64,000 nucleotides of DNA from LZORAL124-50-18 sp051208045 (GTDB taxonomy: Bacteria; Pseudomonadota; Gammaproteobacteria; Pseudomonadales; Oleiphilaceae). Location: contig JBPJFY010000003.1 in assembly GCA_051208045.1 (NCBI GenBank), positions 186,001 to 250,000 on the forward strand. Direction: 5' to 3'. Positions 16,589-24,375 of the stretch are shown piece by piece (the first letter of the stretch is position 1; each line of letters begins with the position of its first letter). The position numbers and the translations under genes were made by a program. The notes under the pieces are model-generated. The model had not been told where the DNA came from, made no database searches, and worked only from the letters and a program-made list of their open reading frames with translations.

Positions 16589-17533
16589 TTATCGCTTGGG
16601 AATCTCAGTATCGATGATATACATCACGCGCTCGGCCAATTCATCTGGACTGAATTTCGCCATAAAATCGTTCGCACCCACTTTCTCGACCATGGCACGG
16701 TTAAACACGCCACTCAGCGAGGTGTGCAACATGATAAACAGGTCTTTGATTTCCGGATCATGTTTGCACATGGTGGTCAGGGTATACCCATCCATCTCAG
16801 GCATTTCAACGTCCGAGATCATCAAAAGAATGTGGTCGCTGATTTTCTGGCCGCTGTTCACCAGCTCTTTCAGGTAATCGTAGGCTTGTTTACCATTATT
16901 TTTTGTGACGGTCTCCAGGCCAACCGCATGCATACAGTTTTGTATCTGTTTACGCGCCACTGCGGAGTCATCCACCACCAGAATCTTGTGCTCACGCGGC
17001 GTCTCACTCTGCTCAACCTTACCCAGGACGGTTTGGCTCACATTGTCCTGCTCTGGCGCCACTTCGGCCAGGATCTTCTCTACGTCAATAATCTCAACGA
17101 GGTGATTATCCAACTGGGTTACGGCCGTCAGGTAGTTTTCCCGCCCTGCGCCTTTTGGTGGCGGGTGAATCTCACCCCAGTTCAGGTTAACAATGCGCTC
17201 AACCCCTTTAACCAGAAAGCCTTGGGTTTTTCGGTTGTACTCTGTAATGATCACGAAGCAGTTCTCTACCTCGCTATCAGGAATCGCACGCTGCCCCGTG
17301 GCCATCCCCATATCAAGAATCGGAATCGTGCCCCCACGAATATGCGCCACACCACGAACCACGGGATGCCGCTGCGGAATCATCGTGAGTTTGGGGCACT
17401 GCAGTACTTCCTTCACCTTAAATACGTTTATGCCATAGATCTGCTCGCCCACTAGACGAAACAATAATAACTCAAGCCGGTTTTCGCCAACCAACTGGGT
17501 GCGCTGATTTACGGTATCTAATACACCAGCCAT
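16589..17533 (-). CDS. cheV: chemotaxis coupling protein CheV
   Basis: 314 residues: an N-terminal CheW-like domain (about 15-165, with LLFRLVGEQIYGINVFKVKE and RGGTIPILDM) fused to a receiver domain (about 185-310). The receiver has the acidic pocket in KILVVDDSA and the phosphoacceptor Asp241 in ISDVEMPEMDGYT. CheV links receptors to CheA and may act as a phosphate sink or adaptation element. GAGGAAG sits five bases before the ATG. It precedes cheR and is divergent from flgA. Confidence 0.96.
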   Translation of the reverse strand: MAGVLDTVNQRTQLVGENRLELLLFRLVGEQIYGINVFKVKEVLQCPKLTMIPQRHPVVRGVAHIRGGTIPILDMGMATGQRAIPDSEVENCFVIITEYNRKTQGFLVKGVERIVNLNWGEIHPPPKGAGRENYLTAVTQLDNHLVEIIDVEKILAEVAPEQDNVSQTVLGKVEQSETPREHKILVVDDSAVARKQIQNCMHAVGLETVTKNNGKQAYDYLKELVNSGQKISDHILLMISDVEMPEMDGYTLTTMCKHDPEIKDLFIMLHTSLSGVFNRAMVEKVGANDFMAKFSPDELAERVMYIIDTEIPKR

Positions 17534-17613
17534 ATATCTTCCTCGGTATCCTCAAGTGTTACGCATTGTCCCGATCGATGCATTCGTCAGCGCGCCTAAG
17601 CCGGCATGCTACT

Positions 17614-17629
17614 TGCTTAACCTCTGCCA
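17614..17629 (-). promoter_or_regulatory. candidate sigma-54 promoter for cheV
   Basis: On the minus strand TGGCAGAGGTTAAGCA has the GG-N10-GC spacing of sigma-54 promoters and keeps TGGCA at -24, but AAGCA replaces TTGCA at -12. It lies about 80 bases before cheV. Flagellar and chemotaxis genes of pseudomonads often use sigma-54; the match is partial. Confidence 0.3.
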
Positions 17630-17720
17630 GACTGACAATTTTCTGTCGAACTGCGGTAGCTCACTCCTGGTCACCCTGGATCGCCGTTTTTTTGACTCAC
17701 CACAAACAGGGCAGCACAGT

Positions 17721-18476
17721 ATGCCAGTATGTAAACAAAAGTATCCCTCTTCCCAAAGAATAGGCCATATTTTACAAATTGGCAGAATTGCACTGTATTT
17801 TCTCCTGTTTTTTTTACCCGGCTTCACACAGGCATCAGAAGTCGCCATCAAAATCACCCAGACAGCCGACGAATTTATTCGACTACATCTCGAGAGCCTC
17901 GTGGAGGAGGAAAAAATTAGCCGGTTTGACTACCATCTCGGCAAGATTGATCCGCGTCTCACCTTACAGGACTGTGAGGCGCAAGACATGAGTATTCGGC
18001 TGATCAGTTCACCCCTGCGCTCAACGCGAAACTCGCTCGAAGTGTCGTGCCTGACCCGCTGGAAAATCATCCTGCAGGCAAGAATTGACGTACGTTACCG
18101 GGCACTGACAGCTAAACTGACACTCCGCAGAAATCAAATCATTACTGAATCCGACATCGAGTATTCAGACCTTCCTGCAAACAAATTGCGCTACGGATAT
18201 TACCAAAAGCCGGAAGAACTGGTGGGGCTGGTGGCAAAGCGATCTGTGCTTGCCGGACAGCCAGTTACACCGAATCACATTAAATCGCCACTGCTCGTCT
18301 CCAAAGGGGACAACGTGGTGATCAGCGCGAAATCAGATATACTGAATGTAAGAATGGCGGGTACTGCAATGAGTAACGGCAGCCAGGGAGATCAGGTTCT
18401 GGTACGTAACAACAAGTCGCAGCGTGTGGTGAAAGCCTACGTCGTGGAAAGAGGCATTGTAGAAGTGCCTCTCTGA
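17721..18476 (+). CDS. flgA: flagellar P-ring assembly chaperone FlgA
   Basis: Periplasmic chaperone for assembly of the flagellar P ring around the rod. The ATG at 17721 gives 251 residues with a signal peptide (about residues 22-38, IALYFLLFFLPGFTQASE). An upstream ATG at 17556 would add 55 non-signal residues and is disfavoured. The C-terminal half is a SAF domain (from LTLRRNQIITESDIE) followed by the beta-clip ending in VVKAYVVERGIVEV, the standard FlgA end. It leads into flgM-flgN and is divergent from cheV. Confidence 0.93.
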   Translation: MPVCKQKYPSSQRIGHILQIGRIALYFLLFFLPGFTQASEVAIKITQTADEFIRLHLESLVEEEKISRFDYHLGKIDPRLTLQDCEAQDMSIRLISSPLRSTRNSLEVSCLTRWKIILQARIDVRYRALTAKLTLRRNQIITESDIEYSDLPANKLRYGYYQKPEELVGLVAKRSVLAGQPVTPNHIKSPLLVSKGDNVVISAKSDILNVRMAGTAMSNGSQGDQVLVRNNKSQRVVKAYVVERGIVEVPL

Positions 18477-18522
18477 GCGGGGCGGCGCGCATATTTATTA
18501 TGGTATTTTTTTCAAATTAAGC

Positions 18523-18549
18523 TAAAGGTCCAGCTTTACCGGCCGATAA
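18523..18549 (+). promoter_or_regulatory. sigma-28 (FliA) promoter for flgMN
   Basis: TAAAGGTC, an 11-base spacer, then GCCGATAA: a perfect -10 box and five of eight -35 positions, with the canonical spacing of the enterobacterial FliA consensus. It lies 50 bases before flgM. Expression of the anti-sigma factor from its own target sigma is the known feedback arrangement in flagellar regulation. Confidence 0.85.
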
Positions 18550-18599
18550 CTCTAGCAGAGTCAGAAAAACGTCTCGTTTTTTAATCAGGATATAGTGCA

Positions 18600-18923
18600 A
18601 TGGTCATCGACTTCAATGGGGCTCCCCCCAGCCAGGGGCCTTCGAAAAACAGAATTGGCGGGCAGGCTTCCCAAGAGGCGAAGCGATCATCCGGTCAAGA
18701 ATCCGGCAAAGCCACGCAAGCGCCCTCTCCCACTGGAGAGAATGTCAGCTTCAGCGCAAAAGCACAGGGCTTTCAAGCACTTGAAAGTTCGATCAAAGAC
18801 ATGCCAGACACGAATAACGAAAAAGTGGCGGCGTTAAAGGCTGCAGTTGAAGACGGCAGTTATCAGGTTGACTCAGAGAAATTGGCCCAGAAAATGCTTG
18901 ATTTTGATTCAAGCATGTTCTGA
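18600..18923 (+). CDS. flgM: anti-sigma-28 factor FlgM
   Basis: 107 residues. It binds FliA in the cytoplasm until it is exported through the finished hook-basal body. The N-terminal half is disordered-looking (Gly/Ser/Gln/Lys rich). The C-terminal sigma-binding helices are clear: VAALKAAVEDGSYQVDSEKL then AQKMLDFDSSMF, the hallmark FlgM ending. A sigma-28 promoter precedes it and flgN follows eight bases after its stop. Confidence 0.95.
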   Translation: MVIDFNGAPPSQGPSKNRIGGQASQEAKRSSGQESGKATQAPSPTGENVSFSAKAQGFQALESSIKDMPDTNNEKVAALKAAVEDGSYQVDSEKLAQKMLDFDSSMF

Positions 18924-18931
18924 AAAGGCCA

Positions 18932-19411
18932 ATGACAATGACGATTGCACTGAAGACCCTGATTCAATTTTTAGACGACGACATCCAAGATTTAACTCTG
19001 CTGACCCAGGTCCTTGATGAAGAGAAGAACGCACTCCAATCAAGAGACCTCACCCTCCTGGAACAAAACCAGCTTCAAAAACAACATTATCTACAGCGGA
19101 TGGAGCAACGTGCTCAGGCCAAGCAAAGCTACCTGGAGCGCGCCAGTGCGCCGAAAACACCGCCTGCCTTTTCCCTGCTCATCAAAGTTTCAAGCAATGA
19201 AGCATTGAAAGAAAAGTGGCAAACCGTGCAATCTTTGCTGGAGCGGTGCCAGAGTGCCAATATCGTGAATGGCAAAATCATCAGCCATTCTCAACGCAGG
19301 GTAGGAAAAATGATGGACATTGTGCGTGGGCGAACGAATCAGCCAACGCTGTATGGCAGTGAAGGGAAACAACAAAGTATGGCTGCGGGTTATATGCTCG
19401 CTAAAGCATAG
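18932..19411 (+). CDS. flgN: flagellar chaperone FlgN
   Basis: 159-residue helical cytoplasmic chaperone for the hook-filament junction proteins FlgK and FlgL. The sequence is almost all amphipathic helix, with a long heptad-like stretch (LTQVLDEEKNALQSRDLTLL, then QLQKQHYLQRMEQRAQAKQ) typical of the family, and a C-terminal NPT/YGSEGK-like segment (NQPTLYGSEGK). AAGG lies just before the first ATG; a second in-frame ATG two codons later is equally possible. A hairpin follows at 19434. Confidence 0.92.
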   Translation: MTMTIALKTLIQFLDDDIQDLTLLTQVLDEEKNALQSRDLTLLEQNQLQKQHYLQRMEQRAQAKQSYLERASAPKTPPAFSLLIKVSSNEALKEKWQTVQSLLERCQSANIVNGKIISHSQRRVGKMMDIVRGRTNQPTLYGSEGKQQSMAAGYMLAKA

Positions 19412-19433
19412 TCTCCCCCACCGCAGTATTCGC

Positions 19434-19454
19434 AGCGCCTGCGTGACAGGCGCT
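19434..19454 (+). terminator. terminator after flgMN
   Basis: An eight-pair GC-rich stem (AGCGCCTG with CAGGCGCT) and a five-base loop start 23 bases after the flgN stop, followed by TTGACT. The next gene is convergent, so it could work for both sides, though T-runs are short. Confidence 0.5.
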
Positions 19455-19477
19455 TGACTGCAGCAAATCAGCCCTTA

Positions 19478-20221
19478 TTAGAAGCGTGGCCGGATCGTGA
19501 CATCCATTTGCATTTTAATGTCGGTAAAATAGAGGCTGCCAAACGTGGGGCCATTAGAGCCTGCCGGTCGAATGTCTTCCATTGCAATCCGATCGATCTG
19601 CGACGGAAATGCCAACTGAATACTGCCGTCCGGGTTAAAGCGCGTGAGTTGATCAGAGTCGTATCGCACACCTTCCACCGTGGTTTTCGCATCCAGAAAA
19701 TTCGTAATCGGAAGGGCCAGGTGCGCCATCATTTTTACCTGGCCGATTTCATCGCTGTCTTCTGTTGATTGGTCTTTTCCGTCACGGGTGTTCTGCACAA
19801 CCTGTGTTAACCACTGTACATCCTCCAGCAATCCTTGTGCGGAAACAGAGCCCATCTCCTCATCCTGAAGCGGCTGCAAACCAGAAGCTTTACTGAAATT
19901 TACCAACTGTGAGGCGGAGGTTCTGTTTTCTGGTATCACTGCGCCTGCAGAACCCGAAGCCATAGCCACCATTGGCTGCAGCGGACTGACAACCACGGCT
20001 ACCAGCGCTGCCGCATAACGATATCGTTCCTGATGCTTCAGCGTGCGTCCGAGGTCTTTCTCGGTAATCAACCCCTGGTCAATCAGCACCTGACCCAGCA
20101 GAATCCCGCGCTCTCGTTGAATGATTAGAGCAGCATCCAGCTGTGCCTGGGAAATGTACCCCCTGTTAACCAGCAGGCGACCAAGACGCGACTTGTCGAG
20201 CTGTTTGTTAGATGTGAACAT
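19478..20221 (-). CDS. uncharacterised protein with MshEN/GspE-N-like domain and membrane segment
   Basis: 247 residues in three parts. Residues 10-65 (RLGRLLVNRGYISQAQLDAA, then GQVLIDQGLITEKDLGRTL) are two copies of the motif seen in the N-terminal domains of GspE/PilB/MshE ATPases, a fold that can bind cyclic-di-GMP in MshE. Residues 68-95 (YAAALVAVVVSPLQP) form a membrane helix or internal signal. Residues 100-247 are polar, end in beta-strand-rich sequence (QMDVTIRPRF) and resemble nothing I know. There is no ATPase domain. It sits alone between flgN (convergent) and a cyclophilin gene (divergent). Function unknown. Confidence 0.75.
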   Translation of the reverse strand: MFTSNKQLDKSRLGRLLVNRGYISQAQLDAALIIQRERGILLGQVLIDQGLITEKDLGRTLKHQERYRYAAALVAVVVSPLQPMVAMASGSAGAVIPENRTSASQLVNFSKASGLQPLQDEEMGSVSAQGLLEDVQWLTQVVQNTRDGKDQSTEDSDEIGQVKMMAHLALPITNFLDAKTTVEGVRYDSDQLTRFNPDGSIQLAFPSQIDRIAMEDIRPAGSNGPTFGSLYFTDIKMQMDVTIRPRF

Positions 20222-20508
20222 TGTACACCCCTATGTAATTATTCGTGGAATCGAGTACTGCCGCCAAGGTATATACTGATCGCAGATACCGGATATGTAT
20301 AGGTATTGTTATTTACAATGCGTAAAATTTTGTTAAACGAAGGTCTCAGATCACTTGCACCCTGTGACCCACAACTCACTTCTGGCACGCTAGTTCCATC
20401 ACCTTCCGAAGAAAACTCGTTGATTTTCGTGCCGCTTTTTTAAAAAATAGCAGCTTTCAAAGAATCTGCGACGCAATCACACATTTTAAATCCCCAAAAG
20501 GCATAGAC

Positions 20509-21090
20509 ATGACATCACAACGAACTCACATCCTTTCCCTGGTTGGTACTTTGTTACTTTTTATCTTCAGTGTCGGCGCCCAGGCAGAGAAAGCACAAAC
20601 CAAAGTGCTCATCAAAACCAATCATGGCAATATTGAAGTCGTACTTTTCGATGACAAGGCACCTGAATCGGTGAAAAACTTTCTGCAGTATGTAAACAGC
20701 GGCTTCTATAACAACACCATTTTTCACCGGGTGATCGCTAACTTTATGATTCAGGGCGGAGGATTTACCGGCGATATGGTCCAAAAAGCCACACAACCCC
20801 CGGTTCGCAACGAAGCAGGGAATGGCATTCATAACAACCGGGGCACACTCGCCATGGCCCGAACCAACGATCCCAATTCGGCTACCTCCCAGTTCTTCAT
20901 TAACGTCGTGGATAATTTTTATCTTGATCGCAATGAGCGCAGCCTGGGTTACGCGGTATTTGGCAAAGTGACTGAGGGTATGGATGTGGTTGATAAAATC
21001 AGCACAGTAGAAACGACTTTTTCCGGCGGCATGCGTGACGTGCCTGCTGAGCCTGTCGTTATGGAGTCTGTGACGGTGGTGATGCCCTGA
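20509..21090 (+). CDS. ppiA: periplasmic peptidyl-prolyl cis-trans isomerase, cyclophilin type
   Basis: 193 residues. A signal peptide (residues 8-26, ending GAQAE) is followed by a compact bacterial cyclophilin domain with catalytic FHRVI, the MIQGGGF strand and NSATSQFFINVVDN. It accelerates proline isomerisation in exported proteins. The export signal favours PpiA over cytoplasmic PpiB. mnmC begins 22 bases after the stop on the same strand. Confidence 0.92.
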   Translation: MTSQRTHILSLVGTLLLFIFSVGAQAEKAQTKVLIKTNHGNIEVVLFDDKAPESVKNFLQYVNSGFYNNTIFHRVIANFMIQGGGFTGDMVQKATQPPVRNEAGNGIHNNRGTLAMARTNDPNSATSQFFINVVDNFYLDRNERSLGYAVFGKVTEGMDVVDKISTVETTFSGGMRDVPAEPVVMESVTVVMP

Positions 21091-21112
21091 CTCGAGTCCT
21101 GGTCAAGCGCTA

Positions 21113-23176
21113 ATGATGGACAAATCATTACCCTGCCTGCCTTTCGCGCAACTGGACTGGGATGAGCATAATACGCCACAGTCCAGTGAGCATGGCGACA
21201 TCTACTTCTCCCGGGATAATGGCCTGGAAGAAACGCGCTATGTATTTTTAGCACAGAACAAACTCGCTGAACGCTGGCAAAAGCTGTCTCCCGGCAGCCG
21301 CTTTGTGATCGCAGAAACAGGGTTCGGCACAGGATTAAATTTTCTCTGCGCCTGGAGTCTCTGGCGTTCGCTACCCGGCACCACCACAAGCTCATTGCAT
21401 TTTGTATCGTTCGAAAAGCACCCCTTGATGACTGAGGACCTTACCCGCGCCCTTTCCCAATGGCAGACGCTGCTGCCACAGGAAGTTGAAGCTTTGGTCG
21501 AGCAATATCCGCCACCGCTTCGAGGCATACATAGACTGTCATTCGAGCTTGGGCGAGTTAAACTCACGCTGATTTTTGGTGATGCAGTCGATGGGCTGCA
21601 GAACAATCACTTCCTTGCAGACGCCTGGTTTCTCGACGGTTTTGCGCCGGACAAAAATCCGACCATGTGGAACGACACACTACTGTCAGAAATCGCACGC
21701 CACTCCACCGTGGGCACAACTCTCAGCACATTCACCAGCGTCGGTCGTATACGTCGCGGCCTGCAGGAACAAGGTTTTCATGTGGTGAAAGTGCCGGGCT
21801 TTGGAAAGAAGCGCGAGATGCTGACCGCCGCGCTGACCTCCCAAAATCCGCATCGAAACTACCCTGAATATTTTACCGAAATCCATCCTTGGGGAAATTT
21901 CTGTCGCCCTCCGGTGGTTTCCAAGGGCCCGGTGGTGATCATCGGCGGAGGCCTCGCGGGTGCCTGGTCGGCGTTTGCCCTTGCTGAGCGAGGAATCCAG
22001 GTCACCCTCATCGAACGCCGTCATCGGTGTGGTGATGCTGCCTCCGGTAATCCCCAGGGAATTCTTTACTGCAAACCGGGTCGACAGTACACGCTGGCAA
22101 CACAGCTCGGCCTGCATGGCTGTCTGTACAGCGTACGAGCTTTTAATCGTCTCACACGGGCGGATAAGCGGGCCACGCCACTCTGGTCTCACTGTGGTAC
22201 GTACCTGCTTGCCACCAATAAAAAAGCCGCGGAAGATCAGGACATTCTGAAAACGCAGGCCAATTACCCAAACGAACTTCTACAGCACCTGAGCCGGGAG
22301 CAGATTTCCAGTCGCGTTGGCACACAGGTCGCACACGGGGGCATGCTTCTGGGTGCGTCAGGCTGGGCCAGTCCCGGGAAAATGTGCCGATACCTCGCCC
22401 AGCACCCTAACATAACACGGGTGGAATCTACCCAGATAGACGAACTCCGTTGGATCGAGAACGAGCAACGCTGGGAACTGGCCGGAAAATCAACCTCAGC
22501 GGAGTCCTTGCAAGAGCAATGGTTTTCCCTTCGTGCGGAAAATGTCATCATCGCCAGTGCCCACGAGGCGGAACGATTTCAGCAAACACAGGGCATCCCC
22601 ATCAAAAAAATCCGGGGTCAGATTACTCAGGCCGAATTACCCGCTCACACGCAAGAGCGCGTAGAGGCAGTGGTCTGTGGTGACGGCTATGTCTGCCCCC
22701 CTAAAAACAGTCAATTGTGTTTTGGCGCTACGTTTAACCTGAAGAGTGACAACCTGGAAGAAGACCTTGTGGATCACAAGGCGAATATCGACACACTGGC
22801 CAGTATGACCCCAGCCCTCGCCGAAGAGATTCGAGAGCAGCCCATGCACGCCCTCAGTGGTCGGGTTGGCTTCCGGTGCACCATACCCGATTACATGCCC
22901 GTCGTGGGGCCCATCCCTGAAAACACTGCCCTGATGGAACGATTCTCTCGATACCGGCATCATGCACAGGCCAGGATTCAAAGCACCGGAAGTTACCTCC
23001 CCGGCTTATTCATAAATATTGGCCATGGCTCGAAGGGTTTGTCGACGTGCCCCTTGTCCGCGGAGATCATTGCAGCGTACCTGTTAGGCGAACCCATGCC
23101 CGTGACATCAGCGCTATTGGCCGCGATTCATCCGGCACGGTTCACGATCAAAAAGCTCAAACGAAACGAAATCTAG
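21113..23176 (+). CDS. mnmC: bifunctional tRNA 5-methylaminomethyl-2-thiouridine synthesis protein MnmC
   Basis: Completes the wobble uridine modification of certain tRNAs. The C-terminal FAD-dependent oxidoreductase removes the carboxymethyl group of cmnm5s2U and the N-terminal methyltransferase then methylates the product. At 687 residues both modules are present. The methyltransferase is at 1-245 (FVIAETGFGTGLNFL SAM loop; DAWFLDGFAPDKNPTMW). The oxidoreductase follows with dinucleotide motif VIIGGGLAGAWSAFALAERG near residue 276 and ends with NIGHGSKGLSTCPLSAE. It was probably transcribed with ppiA. Confidence 0.96.
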   Translation: MMDKSLPCLPFAQLDWDEHNTPQSSEHGDIYFSRDNGLEETRYVFLAQNKLAERWQKLSPGSRFVIAETGFGTGLNFLCAWSLWRSLPGTTTSSLHFVSFEKHPLMTEDLTRALSQWQTLLPQEVEALVEQYPPPLRGIHRLSFELGRVKLTLIFGDAVDGLQNNHFLADAWFLDGFAPDKNPTMWNDTLLSEIARHSTVGTTLSTFTSVGRIRRGLQEQGFHVVKVPGFGKKREMLTAALTSQNPHRNYPEYFTEIHPWGNFCRPPVVSKGPVVIIGGGLAGAWSAFALAERGIQVTLIERRHRCGDAASGNPQGILYCKPGRQYTLATQLGLHGCLYSVRAFNRLTRADKRATPLWSHCGTYLLATNKKAAEDQDILKTQANYPNELLQHLSREQISSRVGTQVAHGGMLLGASGWASPGKMCRYLAQHPNITRVESTQIDELRWIENEQRWELAGKSTSAESLQEQWFSLRAENVIIASAHEAERFQQTQGIPIKKIRGQITQAELPAHTQERVEAVVCGDGYVCPPKNSQLCFGATFNLKSDNLEEDLVDHKANIDTLASMTPALAEEIREQPMHALSGRVGFRCTIPDYMPVVGPIPENTALMERFSRYRHHAQARIQSTGSYLPGLFINIGHGSKGLSTCPLSAEIIAAYLLGEPMPVTSALLAAIHPARFTIKKLKRNEI

Positions 23177-23246
23177 GCCAGCTTATCACGTTACCCTGTC
23201 AACCAAGGGTTATGCTAGAGTTAAATGAAACGGTTTGAGATGCGCC

Positions 23247-23879
23247 ATGCCTTTTTTTATTCACGATGTTAACCATGGAATCAAGTCGCCGATCGATCTG
23301 CAAAAGATCGGAGATCGGCTGGCCCGTGCAGAGCCGTTGAACAAAACGGCCAAAAGCTCATCTCATCTTGCACAGGAGTTGGACCATCTAAGCGAACGGG
23401 ACCTGCTTAAACACACCAAACAATCCTTTTCAGCCACACACCAGGGAGAGTCCCATGCCTACAGCGGAGATCCCACTGAGCTCGTGGCTGAAAACATTAT
23501 GAGTACACCGGTACTTTTTGCGCGTGTTGGGGACGCACTCCAAACCATGCAGGTGACGATGAATGAACATGAAATTCATCATCTGGTGATCGTGGATGAA
23601 AACAATTTCGCAATCGGTATCGTTAATGCTTTACGCATCGACGCTTACCTGTCGCTCAATCCAGCTCAGGATGAAACTTCGCACTTTCCTCCAGATCTTC
23701 TGTCTCCCATACTTTCAACAACCAACAATACGCCCATCAGCCATGTGGCTCAGGCGATCCTGCAAAGTGGGCAAGACGCGATCCTGGTTTCATCCGCGAA
23801 TGAAATCGTCGGACTGATTACCACGAAAAATTTTCTCCGTCTGTTCGCACAAAAGGCAAGCACCTCCGTAGAGGCCTGA
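23247..23879 (+). CDS. CBS-domain-pair protein
   Basis: 210 residues. The first 80 are polar and unstructured-looking. The last 125 form two CBS motifs: VAENIMSTPVLFARVGDALQ with HEIHHLVIVDENN, and ISHVAQAILQSGQDAILV with EIVGLITTKNFLRL. Such stand-alone pairs bind adenosine nucleotides and act as energy or regulatory sensors; the partner is unknown. The ATG at 23247 is preferred to one four codons earlier, though neither has a strong ribosome site. It is the last gene before the inverted-repeat island. Confidence 0.85.
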   Translation: MPFFIHDVNHGIKSPIDLQKIGDRLARAEPLNKTAKSSSHLAQELDHLSERDLLKHTKQSFSATHQGESHAYSGDPTELVAENIMSTPVLFARVGDALQTMQVTMNEHEIHHLVIVDENNFAIGIVNALRIDAYLSLNPAQDETSHFPPDLLSPILSTTNNTPISHVAQAILQSGQDAILVSSANEIVGLITTKNFLRLFAQKASTSVEA

Positions 23880-23930
23880 CAGCTCTTGATGTGGGTGAAT
23901 AATAAATATGTTAAAGCAGTAGTTGCGTCT

Positions 23931-24137
23931 TCCGGTAACCATAAGAAACAGACTATCGTTAGCTCTCAGATTCTATCTGTAGAAGGGCTTAGCTTCTTTT
24001 GGAACTGGGTCCGGAGTTTTCGCATCGCGGTCTTAATCAGTTTCCCAGGCTTCCGATGATGATTATTTCACTGGATTTGTTGTGGCTGGTTCCGAAATCC
24101 AGTAAAAACGGACCTCTCTGAGGGGGAAAATACGACG
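23931..24137 (+). repeat. left copy of the island-flanking inverted repeat
   Basis: About 207 bases that match 27162..27368 in inverted orientation at roughly 80-85 percent by eye, essentially without gaps apart from a base or two at the ends. Conserved blocks include AGCTCTCAGATTCT, GTCCGGAGTTTTCGCA and ATCAGTTTCCCA. Within it CTGGATTT and AAATCCAG (24071..24112) form a perfect eight-pair stem. The two copies are in inverted orientation with their matching ends toward the island. Confidence 0.9.
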
Positions 24138-24171
24138 CTTTCGGGGGGATCACAGACACTGTAACCGGATT

Positions 24172-24303
24172 TCACAGGCACAGAGGAGTAAGATTCCGCT
24201 TATACGCTTGTTGAAGATAGTTCGAAAATTCAGAGCCTGATTTGTTCAACACGGCCTTGCCAATTTGATAGGAGGCTTGTTCAAGTGAGTTCTGGCTGTT
24301 CAT
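24172..24303 (-). CDS. possible 43-residue ORF inside the island
   Basis: ATG at 24303 is preceded by GGAGG with six bases spacing, an excellent ribosome site. The frame reads MNSQNSLEQASYQIGKAVLN followed by 23 more residues to a TGA at 24172. It is 72 bases after the lipoprotein gene on the same strand. The peptide is mostly helical and polar and resembles no family I know. It could be a real small protein or the surviving start of a longer gene cut by the repeat element immediately beyond it. Confidence 0.35.
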   Translation of the reverse strand: MNSQNSLEQASYQIGKAVLNKSGSEFSNYLQQAYKRNLTPLCL

Positions 24304-24375
24304 TCATTTCCTCCAGAAATACAGGGAACCCAGCCAAAGTCCAGACTGGGTTGTTTGAGCGAGAGCGTAACTCGA

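Noticed and set aside
16454..17455. 333-codon plus-strand frame opposite cheV
   Set aside because: Antisense to an intact cheV and cheR start; no ribosome site.
15710..19490. Shared ATCAGCCCTTATT at the 3' ends of cheR and the MshEN-like gene
   Set aside because: A 13-base match between two places is expected by chance many times in 64 kb.
20383..20398. TGGCACG-N4-TTCCA as a sigma-54 promoter for ppiA
   Set aside because: The -24 element is perfect but the essential GC at -12 is CC, and the gene has no reason to be sigma-54 dependent.
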